Source: a bacterium A37T11 (GTDB taxonomy: Bacteria; Bacteroidota; Bacteroidia; Sphingobacteriales; Sphingobacteriaceae). Taken from it: a DNA stretch of 64,000 nt. Within the stretch, counting starts at the first letter, position 1. Every line of letters begins with the position of its first letter. Below are positions 42,960 through 52,600 of this stretch, piece after piece. Position numbers and translations under genes: made by a program. The stretch spans positions 124,001 through 188,000 of the forward strand of contig FOBR01000006.1 in the NCBI GenBank assembly GCA_900109895.1. The letters run 5' to 3'. The notes beneath the pieces were generated by a model. That model did no database searches, was not told where the DNA came from, and saw only the letters and a list, made by a program, of their open reading frames with translations.

Positions 42960-44057
42960 TCAATTTCGATTTCCTTTTACTGCCACCATTCGTTTTTGGA
43001 TGGTTTTTACAAAGGCCATAGCCTCTTTAATGAGGGAATCATTTTTCAAATTCTTTCCAAAGACCTGTGCGGTATGACACGCAAGTATCGCCTTTTGCAT
43101 GCATAAAATTTGTTCTTCCGGTTGTTCTTTCATACGGCTCTCCTGACTGAAAACATTAGAAATGCTCAAATAAATATTAGGTTGCATACTGGGTGGGGAC
43201 TGTGCCAAAGCACGCATTTTGGCTAAGAACACCAAGTCAAAATCGGGGTATTTTGGTGCTGTATAGGCTTGTTCTGAAATATAAACCCAATCAAGGGATT
43301 CTGGCCCATTTGCCAGCATCCAAGTAAGCCATTTATTGGCTTCTTTACTGTCATTGAATGCGAGTAAATTAAATTTTGGCGCATAAAATGCTGGATCACC
43401 CGGATATTTACTTAAAAGCTTTTCTACAAATTCCAGTCTTTCTGAACTGGCAGTTCTACTGAGGGTTTCCAAGGTATCTAATTCCTTTTCCCGAATGTGA
43501 TCGCGAGACTTCGTAGTTGCCATATCAAAATTTCCCTGAACTAGTTGACTCAATACATCATCTAATCCGCCCATGGGGTCTCCATTCCAAACAATCCGCT
43601 TGTTTTGATCAATTACAAATACGTTTGGTACTGCCGTAATCCCCCAATCTTTCGCTGTTTGTTGCGAAGGCACATCCAAGGCAACAGCATAGCCAATTTT
43701 ATCACCCATTTCGTTTACCATTTGCTTTACTATCTTCGCATACTTTGTTCCTTCCGGATCGTCTTTAAAAGCCGACAGACTGTAAATGGAAATAAATTTG
43801 ATGGTTCCGGCATACTTCAAAGCCAGGTCTGACAAGTGTGGTATGGCTTTAAAACAAGGGGAGCACCAACTTGCAGAAAATTCTACCACATACCTGGTGC
43901 CTTCATTAAAAGAAGGTATCGGTTCTCCTTTCAACCATTGGCTGATGTGTATCAAAGGGGCTTGTCTACCCCCGGTTTCCTGGTTTTGAGCTTTTACAAA
44001 TTGGCAAAGCACTACGAAAAATACGATTAAAATAACATTCTTATAAATTGCTTTCAT
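42960..44057 (-). CDS. TlpA-like periplasmic thioredoxin
   Basis: 365 residues, signal peptide ending near residue 24 (VVLCQFVKAQN). Thioredoxin domain about 30-175 with active site C65-C68 (FSASWCSPCFKAIPHLSDL) and cis-proline region WGITAVPNVFVID. The C-terminal 180 residues are helical and unassigned (ALAKYPGD-type repeats are not clear). Last gene of the sigma-FecR-SusC-SusD-TlpA locus; starts 10 bp after the SusD stop. Expected to reduce or isomerise disulfides in the periplasm. Confidence 0.87.
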   Translation of the reverse strand: MKAIYKNVILIVFFVVLCQFVKAQNQETGGRQAPLIHISQWLKGEPIPSFNEGTRYVVEFSASWCSPCFKAIPHLSDLALKYAGTIKFISIYSLSAFKDDPEGTKYAKIVKQMVNEMGDKIGYAVALDVPSQQTAKDWGITAVPNVFVIDQNKRIVWNGDPMGGLDDVLSQLVQGNFDMATTKSRDHIREKELDTLETLSRTASSERLEFVEKLLSKYPGDPAFYAPKFNLLAFNDSKEANKWLTWMLANGPESLDWVYISEQAYTAPKYPDFDLVFLAKMRALAQSPPSMQPNIYLSISNVFSQESRMKEQPEEQILCMQKAILACHTAQVFGKNLKNDSLIKEAMAFVKTIQKRMVAVKGNRN

Positions 44058-44066
44058 ATAATTGTG

Positions 44067-45428
44067 TTAGTAACCACTATTCTGTGTTAAATGAGGGTCT
44101 TTTAGTATTTCTGCTTCCGGAATTGGATACCAAACGGCGGTGCTGGCCCAGGTGGGTTTTAAATTCCCCAATACTGCATCTGCCCTTCCCCAACGTTTCA
44201 GATCCAGCCATCGATGGCCATATTCGGAAAATAGTTCCAACCTTCTCTCCTTTTCTATGGCAGCCAAGAGGCTTTCAGAGCTGTTTGTCTCTGCATCTGG
44301 CAATCCGGCACGACGTCTTATTTGGTTCAAATCGCTTAAGCTACCTGTCAAATTTCCCAGATGTACCCTGGCCTCAGATCGTAAAAGATATTGTTCTGCC
44401 AGCCGGAGTGGAGTGGAATACTCTGTGTAACTAGGGGCCATCGTGAGGACGGCCTTATACTTATTGCAGTAAAAATAATTGTCCCGTTCTGCTATCCACC
44501 CCATCCGGCGTTTGTCTGCAGGTTCAAACGCGTCCACAAGATCGTCCGTTAAGGAAACGAATTCGTAAACAGACGCATTATACCGGTTTAAAAAGCCTTC
44601 TGGCGCATTATATGAAGCACCTGGTGGCAAAAGCTGCCAAATTGCTTCGGTGTTATTGGCCAGAAAAGTGCTATCTAAAGATGTTGTCAGGTGAAACAAA
44701 GCCGGCTGATCTATCGTTTCGCCTGCAAGGGTTTCGGCCTCCTTCCATTGATCTGTATAGGCATACACACTGGCTAAAAAAGCATTGACGGCCCAGTAGT
44801 TTACGCGTACACGTTGTCCTTTCCCGGCGGAAAAGTCGCGCGGCAGTATTTCTTTTGCCCAATTAAGGTCCGTAACTATTTGTTGATAAATATCAGTGAC
44901 CGGAGTGCGGTAAACCAATGAATTTTTTTCATAATCCGTTGTAATGATCAAGGGAACATCTCCAAACAAGTTGATCAAATAGAAATAATTAAATGCCCTG
45001 ATGAAGCGGGCCTCCGCTTCAATTTGTTCCCTTACTGCTGCAGAAAGTGCTGTTCCTGATCCAACACCTTCGATAAGCGCATTGGCCTGGTAAATAGACA
45101 AATAAGCTGTTTTCCAGATCATGGTGATACTGGTACTTGCCGGATCTATTTGATTTTCCACAAACCCGGTCTTATTCCGCATGTAACCGTAATCATCTGC
45201 CGTCAATCCGGCAATGTATTGCAAACCGTCTTGTGTCCCGCCTATATAATGGCTGGTATTCGCCATTCCGGCATACAATCCCTCCAAGGCCGCGAAGGCA
45301 CTTTGGTCATCCGCGAATACCGCCCGCCTGGTCAGCTCCGTTTTCGGAACGTCGATCTCAATAAATCTGGAACAGGAAAGGGTACCTACTAACATGCAAA
45401 AGAAATATAGTTTATATAGTGTTTTCAT
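44067..45428 (-). CDS. SusD/RagB-family outer-membrane lipoprotein
   Basis: About 453 residues from the ATG at 45428 (MKTLYKLYFFCMLVGTLSC, lipobox cysteine at 19); the in-frame codon at 45437 is TTG. SusD marks: AEARFIRAFNYFYLINLFGD near residue 140, then NQIRRRAGLP and EKERRLELFSEYGHRWLDLK near the end. Pairs with the SusC encoded upstream (gap 12 bp). Confidence 0.94.
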   Translation of the reverse strand: MKTLYKLYFFCMLVGTLSCSRFIEIDVPKTELTRRAVFADDQSAFAALEGLYAGMANTSHYIGGTQDGLQYIAGLTADDYGYMRNKTGFVENQIDPASTSITMIWKTAYLSIYQANALIEGVGSGTALSAAVREQIEAEARFIRAFNYFYLINLFGDVPLIITTDYEKNSLVYRTPVTDIYQQIVTDLNWAKEILPRDFSAGKGQRVRVNYWAVNAFLASVYAYTDQWKEAETLAGETIDQPALFHLTTSLDSTFLANNTEAIWQLLPPGASYNAPEGFLNRYNASVYEFVSLTDDLVDAFEPADKRRMGWIAERDNYFYCNKYKAVLTMAPSYTEYSTPLRLAEQYLLRSEARVHLGNLTGSLSDLNQIRRRAGLPDAETNSSESLLAAIEKERRLELFSEYGHRWLDLKRWGRADAVLGNLKPTWASTAVWYPIPEAEILKDPHLTQNSGY

Positions 45429-45440
45429 CTTAATCAATGG

Positions 45441-48400
45441 TTAAAGGGTTATGTTCAGTCCTATTACGAATGTCCTTAAAGGTGGCAAGGTTAAACTCTC
45501 CGGATCCAATCCTTTGTACTTCGTAAACGTGTAAAGATTCTGGGCTTCCAGATTGACGCGTACATCTTTCATCTTTAAGCGTTGCAGCCGGCCTGCTGGC
45601 ACATGATAAGACAGGGCTACATTCCGAAGGCGAACATAGGATTTATGGCCGTTAAAATTTATGTCACTACTTGCCCAGCGATTATAGAGCGTAGCCGAAG
45701 CCTGGGAAAATTTGGCTACCGGTGTACCGTCGCCGGTCTGCTTCCATCGTTCCAACACTTCTACGGGTTGATTTTGTTGCATACCTGGCATGCTAAAGCT
45801 ACTCCGATAGTCAAAATCATCCTGCCGTGCAAATTGCAGGAATATATCTGTATCAAAATGACCCATCGTAAAGCTATTCCCCACACCACCAAAATAGGCT
45901 GGCGGCCTGGATAGCAGTATACGATCATCCGTAGCTGAAATGGCACCGTCTCCATTCAGATCCTGAAATTGAAAGGTCCCGGTTTCGGGATCCACAGCCG
46001 AAAACACATACGCAAAAGTTTGCGGGCGAGGTTTACCTACGACGAGGTTACTGTAAGAGGATTTCTCTATATCAGGAAAGGCTAGCAACCGATTGTAGGG
46101 CAGGGTGAAATTCGCATTCGCTTTCCATGAAAAATGGCCATTGGACATGACCCGTGCAGTTAGCTCAAATTCGTAGCCTGTGTTTTGAATGGTGGCAGGG
46201 TAATTTGCCTGTACTGACGGAAAACCCGTAAGGTCTGGCAACTGATACCCGATCAGCTGATTTGATGAACGGTTTCGAAAATAACTCATGTCCATTTGAA
46301 TACGGTTGTTCAGAAAACCAGTCTCTAAGGCGATTTCCAGCTTTTTATTTACTTCCCATCCAAATTGTTCGTTCGCTAAGCGACTGGGGGCTAAACCCGG
46401 GATTAAATAAACCCCAGAGCTTTGATAGGTATCCAGGTAAGCGTAATCGCCTATCTGGTCACTGCCTGTAAGGCCGTAACTCAGCCTCAGTTTCCCCATA
46501 CTAAGCCATGTGGATTGTTTTTTTAAGAACTTTTCATCCGAAAAGATCCAAGCTGCGCCGGCAGCGCCAAAGTTGCCCCATTGTTTGCCGGGGCCAAACC
46601 GGCTGCTCCCATCCCTTCTGAAAGTGATATTTAACAAATATCTATCGCTGCTATTGTAATTGATCCTTCCAAACAAGGCATTATACCGGTACTGTGTGAA
46701 ACTGCTGTTTCCACGCAGTTCCTCTGCATTGCCTAATTGCTCCATCAATGCATCTGAAGAGAAGCCTGATGCAGCCAAGGTTCTCCCTTGCCGGTTGTTT
46801 TCCTGAAAAGTGGTTCCTAATAATACCTGGACAGCACCGCCCACCAACTTATTTTTATATTCAATCTGGGGTTCCAGGTTATATCCTGTTTCTGTATTGT
46901 CGGCAAATAGGCTGCTACTTATCAGGGCGTCTGCCCCTGCCGGGTCTAAAGCGCTAACCGGGTTCAGCTGGGTTTCTTTGAACATTATTTTATTAAAGCT
47001 CACCAAGGCCTTGATGGATAGGTTTGATAGTAATCGGTATTGTACGGTGAGGCTCGCATTCATGTTATTGCTGTTGGTAACAGAACTTTGTTCCATATAC
47101 TTAAAAGGATTTGTCCAGGTCCCTTTTGCCCAATTAAGCTGACCACCAATATAAGGTTCGGGCGCATCCGGAGGAAGTTGCAGGGCAAGGCTCACCAGGT
47201 TTTCCGTAGGCAGTGTATTGCTGCTTGCACCATACATCAATGACGATTGTAAGGTCATCTTCCTGTTCTTGCTGGTATAGTTTAGCGACGAGTTAACGGC
47301 TCCCCGTTTAAATGTGTAATTTCCGGGGAACACTGTCGTTTCGCTTCCATATGTACCGCTTAACAAATATTGAATTTCATTGGCTGCTCCCGATAACGAG
47401 GCGTTTAAAGTGCTATGATGGCCAGTTCCGCCAAGCAAAACCTTCTGCCAATCGGTATATCGTGTGGTATCCCATAATAACAGATCCGGTGCATTAGCCA
47501 AGGTAGGTGCTGCTTTATCGTTGGCAAAGGCTTCTTGACGCATTTCCAGATATTGGGCCGTGTTAAGGAGTTCCATTTTCTTTGCCAGGTGAGTTATGCC
47601 TGTTTGTGCCTGCATCGATATGGATGCTTCTCCCATACGGCCTTTCTTTGTGGTGATAAGCACCACGCCATTGGCCCCGCGGCTTCCATAAATCGCCGTT
47701 GCATCGGCATCTTTAAGAACTTCAATACTGAGAATATCCGTTGGGGATAACACGTTTAATGGGTTTGACTGCGGTATTACCCCCCCTGTCAACTGGTTAA
47801 ACGATGTTGAAGGGAAGGGTACCCCATTAAGAAGATATAACGGATCATTCCCCTCTGTCCGGAGACTGTTCCGCCCTCTTATCTGGATGCTATAATCACC
47901 GCCCGCCAAACCGGAATTTTGGTTTATTTGTACACCAGACATGCGTCCGATCAGCGCTGAAAGTACATTGGTGACAGGTTGTTTACCGATAGTTACCGCA
48001 TCTACTTTGCTAATATTCCCTGTGCTGAGCCTTTTCGTTGTTTCATAATACCCAGCATTAACGACAGCTTCCTCCAGCTCATTCCCCTCCCCTGCCAGTT
48101 TGATGGTCATTGGAATTTGGGTATCCGGGTTGAAATCCACTTCCTGGGTTTGGTAACCGACGAAGGTGACGACGAGCACACCTTTATATATAGGTGTCGT
48201 TAAATGAAAGATGCCGTCCTTTCCGGTCATCACCCCTACCCCACCCTGTTTGAGTTTGACGGTGGCGCCTTCAAGGGGTTTGCCGTCGCTGGCGGAGATA
48301 ACCGTCCCTTCAACCACCCGCTGCTGAACCTCACTACTTACATCATTTTCATCCTCACGCACCCCCTTCACCCGCTCAGACAGCACAATACTGTGTTCAA

Positions 48401-48758
48401 CCTGATGGTATTGCAGGCTGGTATGCTGAAGCAGCAGTTCGAGGGTGGCGGCAACGCTTCGCTGGCCTTCAGGAAGGCTGATGTGATCATAGCCATCGGC
48501 TTTGGGGCTGAGGTAAAAGATGTTGAAGCCGGATCGTTCCTGCAGTTGTTGCAGGGCGGATTTGAGCGATTGGTTATCGATGCCGAAGCGGATCTGTACG
48601 TCTTCGATGCGCTGGGCTTTGCTATGATTGGCGAGCAGGAGCTGCATGGCCAGCATCAGGAAGGTACTACAGCATACACTGATTCTCATGAGTTGTATCC
48701 ATTGTGTTTTTGCAACAAACAGCGCAGGCCGGTTTGCAAATACGGTTTTTTTTTGCAT
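45441..48758 (-). CDS. SusC/RagA-family transporter with STN signalling domain
   Basis: 1105 residues. After the signal region (about 28-50) comes an STN domain (about 57-115, IRFGIDNQSLKSALQQLQER), which in this family contacts the FecR anti-sigma factor. Then follow a carboxypeptidase-regulatory-like domain (VEGTVISASDGKPLEGATVK), the plug (EAVVNAGYYETTKRLSTGNI, IEVLKDADATAIYGSRGANG) and the beta-barrel ending LRTFVIGLNITL. Together with the upstream FecR and ECF sigma genes it forms a complete surface-signalling transport system. Substrate unknown. A terminator-like hairpin readable on the plus strand lies 38-80 bp upstream of its start. Confidence 0.94.
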   Translation of the reverse strand: MQKKTVFANRPALFVAKTQWIQLMRISVCCSTFLMLAMQLLLANHSKAQRIEDVQIRFGIDNQSLKSALQQLQERSGFNIFYLSPKADGYDHISLPEGQRSVAATLELLLQHTSLQYHQVEHSIVLSERVKGVREDENDVSSEVQQRVVEGTVISASDGKPLEGATVKLKQGGVGVMTGKDGIFHLTTPIYKGVLVVTFVGYQTQEVDFNPDTQIPMTIKLAGEGNELEEAVVNAGYYETTKRLSTGNISKVDAVTIGKQPVTNVLSALIGRMSGVQINQNSGLAGGDYSIQIRGRNSLRTEGNDPLYLLNGVPFPSTSFNQLTGGVIPQSNPLNVLSPTDILSIEVLKDADATAIYGSRGANGVVLITTKKGRMGEASISMQAQTGITHLAKKMELLNTAQYLEMRQEAFANDKAAPTLANAPDLLLWDTTRYTDWQKVLLGGTGHHSTLNASLSGAANEIQYLLSGTYGSETTVFPGNYTFKRGAVNSSLNYTSKNRKMTLQSSLMYGASSNTLPTENLVSLALQLPPDAPEPYIGGQLNWAKGTWTNPFKYMEQSSVTNSNNMNASLTVQYRLLSNLSIKALVSFNKIMFKETQLNPVSALDPAGADALISSSLFADNTETGYNLEPQIEYKNKLVGGAVQVLLGTTFQENNRQGRTLAASGFSSDALMEQLGNAEELRGNSSFTQYRYNALFGRINYNSSDRYLLNITFRRDGSSRFGPGKQWGNFGAAGAAWIFSDEKFLKKQSTWLSMGKLRLSYGLTGSDQIGDYAYLDTYQSSGVYLIPGLAPSRLANEQFGWEVNKKLEIALETGFLNNRIQMDMSYFRNRSSNQLIGYQLPDLTGFPSVQANYPATIQNTGYEFELTARVMSNGHFSWKANANFTLPYNRLLAFPDIEKSSYSNLVVGKPRPQTFAYVFSAVDPETGTFQFQDLNGDGAISATDDRILLSRPPAYFGGVGNSFTMGHFDTDIFLQFARQDDFDYRSSFSMPGMQQNQPVEVLERWKQTGDGTPVAKFSQASATLYNRWASSDINFNGHKSYVRLRNVALSYHVPAGRLQRLKMKDVRVNLEAQNLYTFTKYKGLDPESLTLPPLRTFVIGLNITL

Positions 48759-48795
48759 TCTTTGTTTAGTTAAGAATTCGACTGAATTTTTAATA

Positions 48796-48838
48796 AAACT
48801 CTCCGGAAGCTGTCCAAGGCACGGGGAGTTTCTTTTTT
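48796..48838 (+). terminator. Terminator-like hairpin in the SusC leader, plus orientation
   Basis: AAACTCTCC pairs with GGGGAGTTT (one G-U pair) and is followed on the plus strand by CTTTTTT. No plus-strand gene ends here, so it may end an antisense RNA started within the beginning of the SusC gene. Compare 58824-58856. Confidence 0.55.
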
Positions 48839-48964
48839 AGATCATCGGATACCTGTGCTGCACAGGCAAACGCTATTAGGTGGGTTTAGTAAAATCTATT
48901 CATTCCGTTCTTTTTCTTTGTAATATTAATTATTCATTTTTCATTCATCATCCCTAATCCATCA

Positions 48965-49939
48965 TCAAAAACATCCTTTCCCATCAATCACCACTTCTTT
49001 ATCGCTCTTTTTATACGTAGTTTGGCTGGTGGCCGTCAAAATGTGCAATACCTCGTCCAGTGTTTCAGTACCACTAAAGCGGCCGGTAATGGGACATCCT
49101 TCCAGCTTTTTGTTGTTGAGGCGGATGGGGATTCCATAACGGCGGCTCAGTTTTTCGGCCAGGCTGGATAAGGGTAAGTTATCAAAGGTCATGTCCTGAG
49201 CGGCCCAGGCCAGGCTTTCGGTTGCTTTAACAGGTTCCTTATCCGGCTTTTTGTCTACCATGTCATAAACCAATTGCTTGTCGCGCGTTAGGATGGCCAG
49301 ATTTTGGAGTGCATCGCTTACCTGTACCTTGCCGCTGTTAACGGCTACAACGACCTGTTTTTCACGCGGCCAAGCCCGGATGCTGAACGACGTGCCCAAC
49401 ACGGTGGTGGTAACACTTCCAGTATGGATGATAAACGGTTTGCCTGCTTGCTGCGCCACATCAAACCAGGCCTGCCCTGATAAAGTAACCTGCCGGGAAC
49501 CACTGTCGGTTGTGTAATGCAGCTCGCTGCCGCGATGCAACAACACTTTTGTACCATCAGGCAGCACGGAATAACGATTTTCCTTGTCCCCCCAGCTCGT
49601 GCGGATATCAGCACTTTGTACAACCCTTTGCGGGAATAGGTTGCTGGAATACCACCAAATGCCAATGCTGCCGAGGAGGAGGATAGCCGCAGCCGCGCGA
49701 ATGTACCAACGGCGATGGGTGTGTACAGGTGCCGGGGCATCCGCTTCACGAATGCGCGCCTGGATGCCGGCATGCAATTTATGCTCCAGCATGTTCAGCG
49801 CGGTTTCGTCAAGCAAGTTCAGGATTTCTGGCTCATCGGCAAAGAGCAGGTAGTAACGTTCCAACGCTTCCATTTCTTCTGCCGAAGCATTTCCGTGCAG
49901 GTAAGCATGTACCAGTTGGATAAATTGTTCCTTTTCCAT
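48965..49939 (-). CDS. FecR-family anti-sigma factor
   Basis: 324 residues: cytoplasmic sigma-binding N-terminus (about 1-72, HAYLHGNASAEEMEALERYY), one membrane helix (about 78-98, AAAAILLLGSIGIWWYSSNL), FecR domain (about 110-225, GDKENRYSVLPDGTKVLLHR, FIIHTGSVTTTVLGTSFSIR) and a C-terminal DUF4974-like STN-interacting domain (about 250-324, LSSLAEKLSRRYGIPIRLNN). Receives the signal from the SusC STN domain in the periplasm and releases the ECF sigma factor encoded 59 bp upstream. Confidence 0.93.
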   Translation of the reverse strand: MEKEQFIQLVHAYLHGNASAEEMEALERYYLLFADEPEILNLLDETALNMLEHKLHAGIQARIREADAPAPVHTHRRWYIRAAAAILLLGSIGIWWYSSNLFPQRVVQSADIRTSWGDKENRYSVLPDGTKVLLHRGSELHYTTDSGSRQVTLSGQAWFDVAQQAGKPFIIHTGSVTTTVLGTSFSIRAWPREKQVVVAVNSGKVQVSDALQNLAILTRDKQLVYDMVDKKPDKEPVKATESLAWAAQDMTFDNLPLSSLAEKLSRRYGIPIRLNNKKLEGCPITGRFSGTETLDEVLHILTATSQTTYKKSDKEVVIDGKGCF

Positions 49940-49998
49940 ACAGCTATACAGTATGGATTTTTTGAAGGACGTCCTATGCGGGCGATAACTTTTTTTGC

Positions 49999-50580
49999 TT
50001 AATGAAGTAGCACACTGGCTAACAGCAGGATAAAATTTTTATCCACCTTCCCTTTCAGGTCATTCACGGCACTGAGCAATTGGTTCTGTACCGTTTTCTG
50101 ACTTATGCCAAGTAACTCGGCGATTTCCCGGGTGCCTAGCTCTTCAAAGTGGCGCAGGCGGAATATTTCCCGGCGTTTTTCAGGCTGGGTAAGCAGCCAC
50201 TGGTCAATAAATTGGCGCAGGTCTTTCAAATATAGGCCTTCGTCGGTACTGGCACCATCCCGGTGCATATGTTCGAGGGGTTCTTCAAAAGCAGGTAGTG
50301 AAGCGTTTTTTTTATACAGCATAAACATCTGGTAACGCACGGATCGCAGTAAATAGGCTTGCAAATGATCGATTTGCCGGGCATGGCGCTTCATCCATAG
50401 ATCGGTGAGCACATCCTGCACAATTTCTTCGCACTGCGGCCCGTCCTTTAACCGCTTAAAGGCCTCGTTGTAGAGTTTTTTCCAGTAGCGCCCATAAATT
50501 TCATCAAAAGCACCTTTTCCTTCCCCTGTTTTCAGGAAATCCAGCAATTCAGGATCGGTATATTGCGCATAAGAATCCAT
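49999..50580 (-). CDS. ECF sigma factor (FecI-like)
   Basis: 193 residues. Region 2: AFDEIYGRYWKKLYNEAFKR, CEEIVQDVLTDLWMKRHARQ. Region 4: KRREIFRLRHFEELGTREIA, ELLGISQKTVQNQLLSAVND. It should direct RNA polymerase to the SusC operon when FecR is triggered. Located 30 bp downstream of the membrane AraC gene in the same direction, so that regulator may co-control it. Confidence 0.93.
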   Translation of the reverse strand: MDSYAQYTDPELLDFLKTGEGKGAFDEIYGRYWKKLYNEAFKRLKDGPQCEEIVQDVLTDLWMKRHARQIDHLQAYLLRSVRYQMFMLYKKNASLPAFEEPLEHMHRDGASTDEGLYLKDLRQFIDQWLLTQPEKRREIFRLRHFEELGTREIAELLGISQKTVQNQLLSAVNDLKGKVDKNFILLLASVLLH

Positions 50581-50610
50581 GGTAGGACAAACGTACTGAA
50601 ATTTATCGGA

Positions 50611-52296
50611 TTAATCTTTATCTTTCACGATGGAGGCTGCTTCTTGTTCTACCTTGCTGGGCGGAAAGCCAAAATGGCGGGAGAAGCTGGATGAGAAGCT
50701 TGAAGGGTTAGAAAAGCCAACCTTGTATGATACTTCTGCCACCGTCGCCATGCGCTGTTTTAAAAGTTTATAGGCATGTTCCATGCGGGTAGTACGAATA
50801 AGCCCTCCGGCAGACTGCCCCAGCGATGCCTTCAGCTTACGATGCAACTGTGCACGGCTCATGCCGATGGCGCTGGCCAGCTGGTCTGCTCCAAACGATT
50901 CATCCTCCAAATGCTCGTTAACCAACTGGGCAACTTGTCCCAAGAAAGCACTTTCTACCGTGACAACACCGGGAAGGGCATACGATGCCGTTTCTACCGC
51001 AAGTTCATCATCCGCATACAGTGCCTTGGCCAATAGGTCTTCTATCTCAGTGCATTTTTCGTTGAGTTGTTGTTGTATAGTGGTAAAATTTATGGCTTGA
51101 TACAAAGAGAAGCATACCGGAAAGAGCAGGATACCTATGGCCAAAACAAGCATCCTGATATCACGGGTGTCTGGGGTCCAGATGTTAAAAACGTCACCCC
51201 AAGTAAACAAGTATACCAGGATGAGCCCAAGCATGCCGACGCCGATGATCCAAGCGCCCTTTTGACGGTTGCGAATGATTACTGAGGTTGACCAGACAAC
51301 GTCTATAAGGAAAAAAGCCAACACCACCGTATAAAAATTATCCGCATGCTTATCGGCATTAAAAAAGTATTTTTCCATATAGTCTGTCACATAATAAATA
51401 AGGACCAAACATAATACAGCCAACCGCCAGCGCGGTACGGGTGTATACGCAACCCGATAAATCATCAACAAAGCACATCCTGTCAACAGCATTTTGCAAA
51501 TAGCGGCCGTGAAATTTGCATAATATACCACGGTTGGAGAACTTGTTTGGTATAGTTGATAAACACTTACACTGATTATCGCAATAATCAACGTGCAGCC
51601 AGCACTTTCCAAATTGAGTTTCTGGTTAGGATTGTAGAAAAACAAAAACACATGCAACAGCGCCAAGATCAAATTGACGGCGGCACTCATAAGCAAGAAG
51701 GAATAAAGGTGGTCTGCTCGATTTATTTTTTCATCCATACGGGCAAAATCGCCAATGGTGGCATGAAAGCCCCAAAAATTGGCATTAATGCCGAAGTAAT
51801 TGACATAATGCAAGGCCAGCAAATGTACGGCGGTATCGGGTAACCAAAGTTCTATAAGCGTATGTGGAGCCCGCTCTGCCTTAGTTTCACGTGCAGAATT
51901 GCCTATCTTGCCAAATCCGCCCAAAGGTTTACCATCCAAAAAGATTTCTGAGGCACCTTCATGATTGATCCTGAAAGACAATTTTCGATCAATGAGTTCC
52001 TTACTGGCTTTAATAGGCAACACAAACCATCCTCTTCCCTGCCATCCGCTTAACATTTGAGACATCCCAAAATTGGTATGGCGCATGGTGCCCCATCCGG
52101 AAGTTTGCAAATCGGCTAACGAGGGGCAAGTTTTATTTAATTTTCTTTCCAGGAAAAAATTCCACAGGGAATCATCCAAATTAATTTCTGAAGTGCCTGA
52201 AAGGTCTTTAACCTGTAAGTTTGTAACGCGTTCCTGACCATACAAGCATAAACATATACTCCAAAGTATGATAACAGAGGTATATATTTTTCCCAT
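50611..52296 (-). CDS. Membrane-bound AraC-family regulator
   Basis: 561 residues. Signal peptide (about 1-20), a periplasmic beta-rich sensor (about 25-190, jelly-roll-like, RKLSFRINHEGASEIFLDGK), seven hydrophobic segments (about 198-395, LYSFLLMSAAVNLILALLHV, WIIGVGMLGLILVYLFTWGD), then an AraC helix-turn-helix domain (about 455-555, HLEDESFGADQLASAIGMSR, YKLLKQRMATVAEVSYKVGF). This is a one-protein route from periplasmic signal to DNA. A 21-bp-spaced direct repeat 53 bp upstream of its start (52349-52386) suits autoregulation. Confidence 0.88.
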   Translation of the reverse strand: MGKIYTSVIILWSICLCLYGQERVTNLQVKDLSGTSEINLDDSLWNFFLERKLNKTCPSLADLQTSGWGTMRHTNFGMSQMLSGWQGRGWFVLPIKASKELIDRKLSFRINHEGASEIFLDGKPLGGFGKIGNSARETKAERAPHTLIELWLPDTAVHLLALHYVNYFGINANFWGFHATIGDFARMDEKINRADHLYSFLLMSAAVNLILALLHVFLFFYNPNQKLNLESAGCTLIIAIISVSVYQLYQTSSPTVVYYANFTAAICKMLLTGCALLMIYRVAYTPVPRWRLAVLCLVLIYYVTDYMEKYFFNADKHADNFYTVVLAFFLIDVVWSTSVIIRNRQKGAWIIGVGMLGLILVYLFTWGDVFNIWTPDTRDIRMLVLAIGILLFPVCFSLYQAINFTTIQQQLNEKCTEIEDLLAKALYADDELAVETASYALPGVVTVESAFLGQVAQLVNEHLEDESFGADQLASAIGMSRAQLHRKLKASLGQSAGGLIRTTRMEHAYKLLKQRMATVAEVSYKVGFSNPSSFSSSFSRHFGFPPSKVEQEAASIVKDKD

Positions 52297-52348
52297 AGCT
52301 TATAACCATCCAATTTTAGGTTAAAGATACAGTTGTCAAAACAAAAAT

Positions 52349-52386
52349 GCAACAAATTCATACGCATCTGCAACAAAATCATAAGC
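52349..52386 (+). promoter_or_regulatory. Direct repeat with 21-bp spacing, candidate AraC operator
   Basis: GCAACAAATTCATACG at 52349 and GCAACAAAATCATAAG at 52370 are 21 bp apart. A near-copy of the same pair with the same spacing lies at 60723-60760. AraC-type regulators bind direct half-sites about 21 bp apart. Confidence 0.6.
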
Positions 52387-52465
52387 CTGATTAAAAAATA
52401 TATCCGTTACTTTATTTATAAATTAAATAATTATTAATTTAGGATAAAAAATTATATTTCATAAC

Positions 52466-52580
52466 TTATGTTTTACTATCTTTTTGGGGATGTTCCCTTG
52501 TTAACGCATCGAGTTTCTGGCGGTATTTATTTCCAGCTGCCTGGATATCCCATCCGAAACCTTTGAAGTAGTCAGGTGCC
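52466..52580 (-). pseudogene. C-terminal remnant of an unknown gene after TlpA
   Basis: The minus-strand frame reads APDYFKGFGWDIQAAGNKYR, QKLDALTREHPQKDSKT and stops at 52466. It has protein-like composition but no start; it lies just downstream of the TlpA gene, so a fourth operon gene was probably deleted. Family unknown. The remaining DNA to 52348 is AT-rich without recognised features. Confidence 0.45.
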
Positions 52581-52600
52581 GTTTATATAGCTATAAAATT

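Noticed and set aside
48204..48773. 189-residue plus-strand protein antisense to the SusC STN domain
   Set aside because: It is a mirror reading of the well-supported SusC gene; the antisense RNA idea rests on the hairpin, not on this frame.
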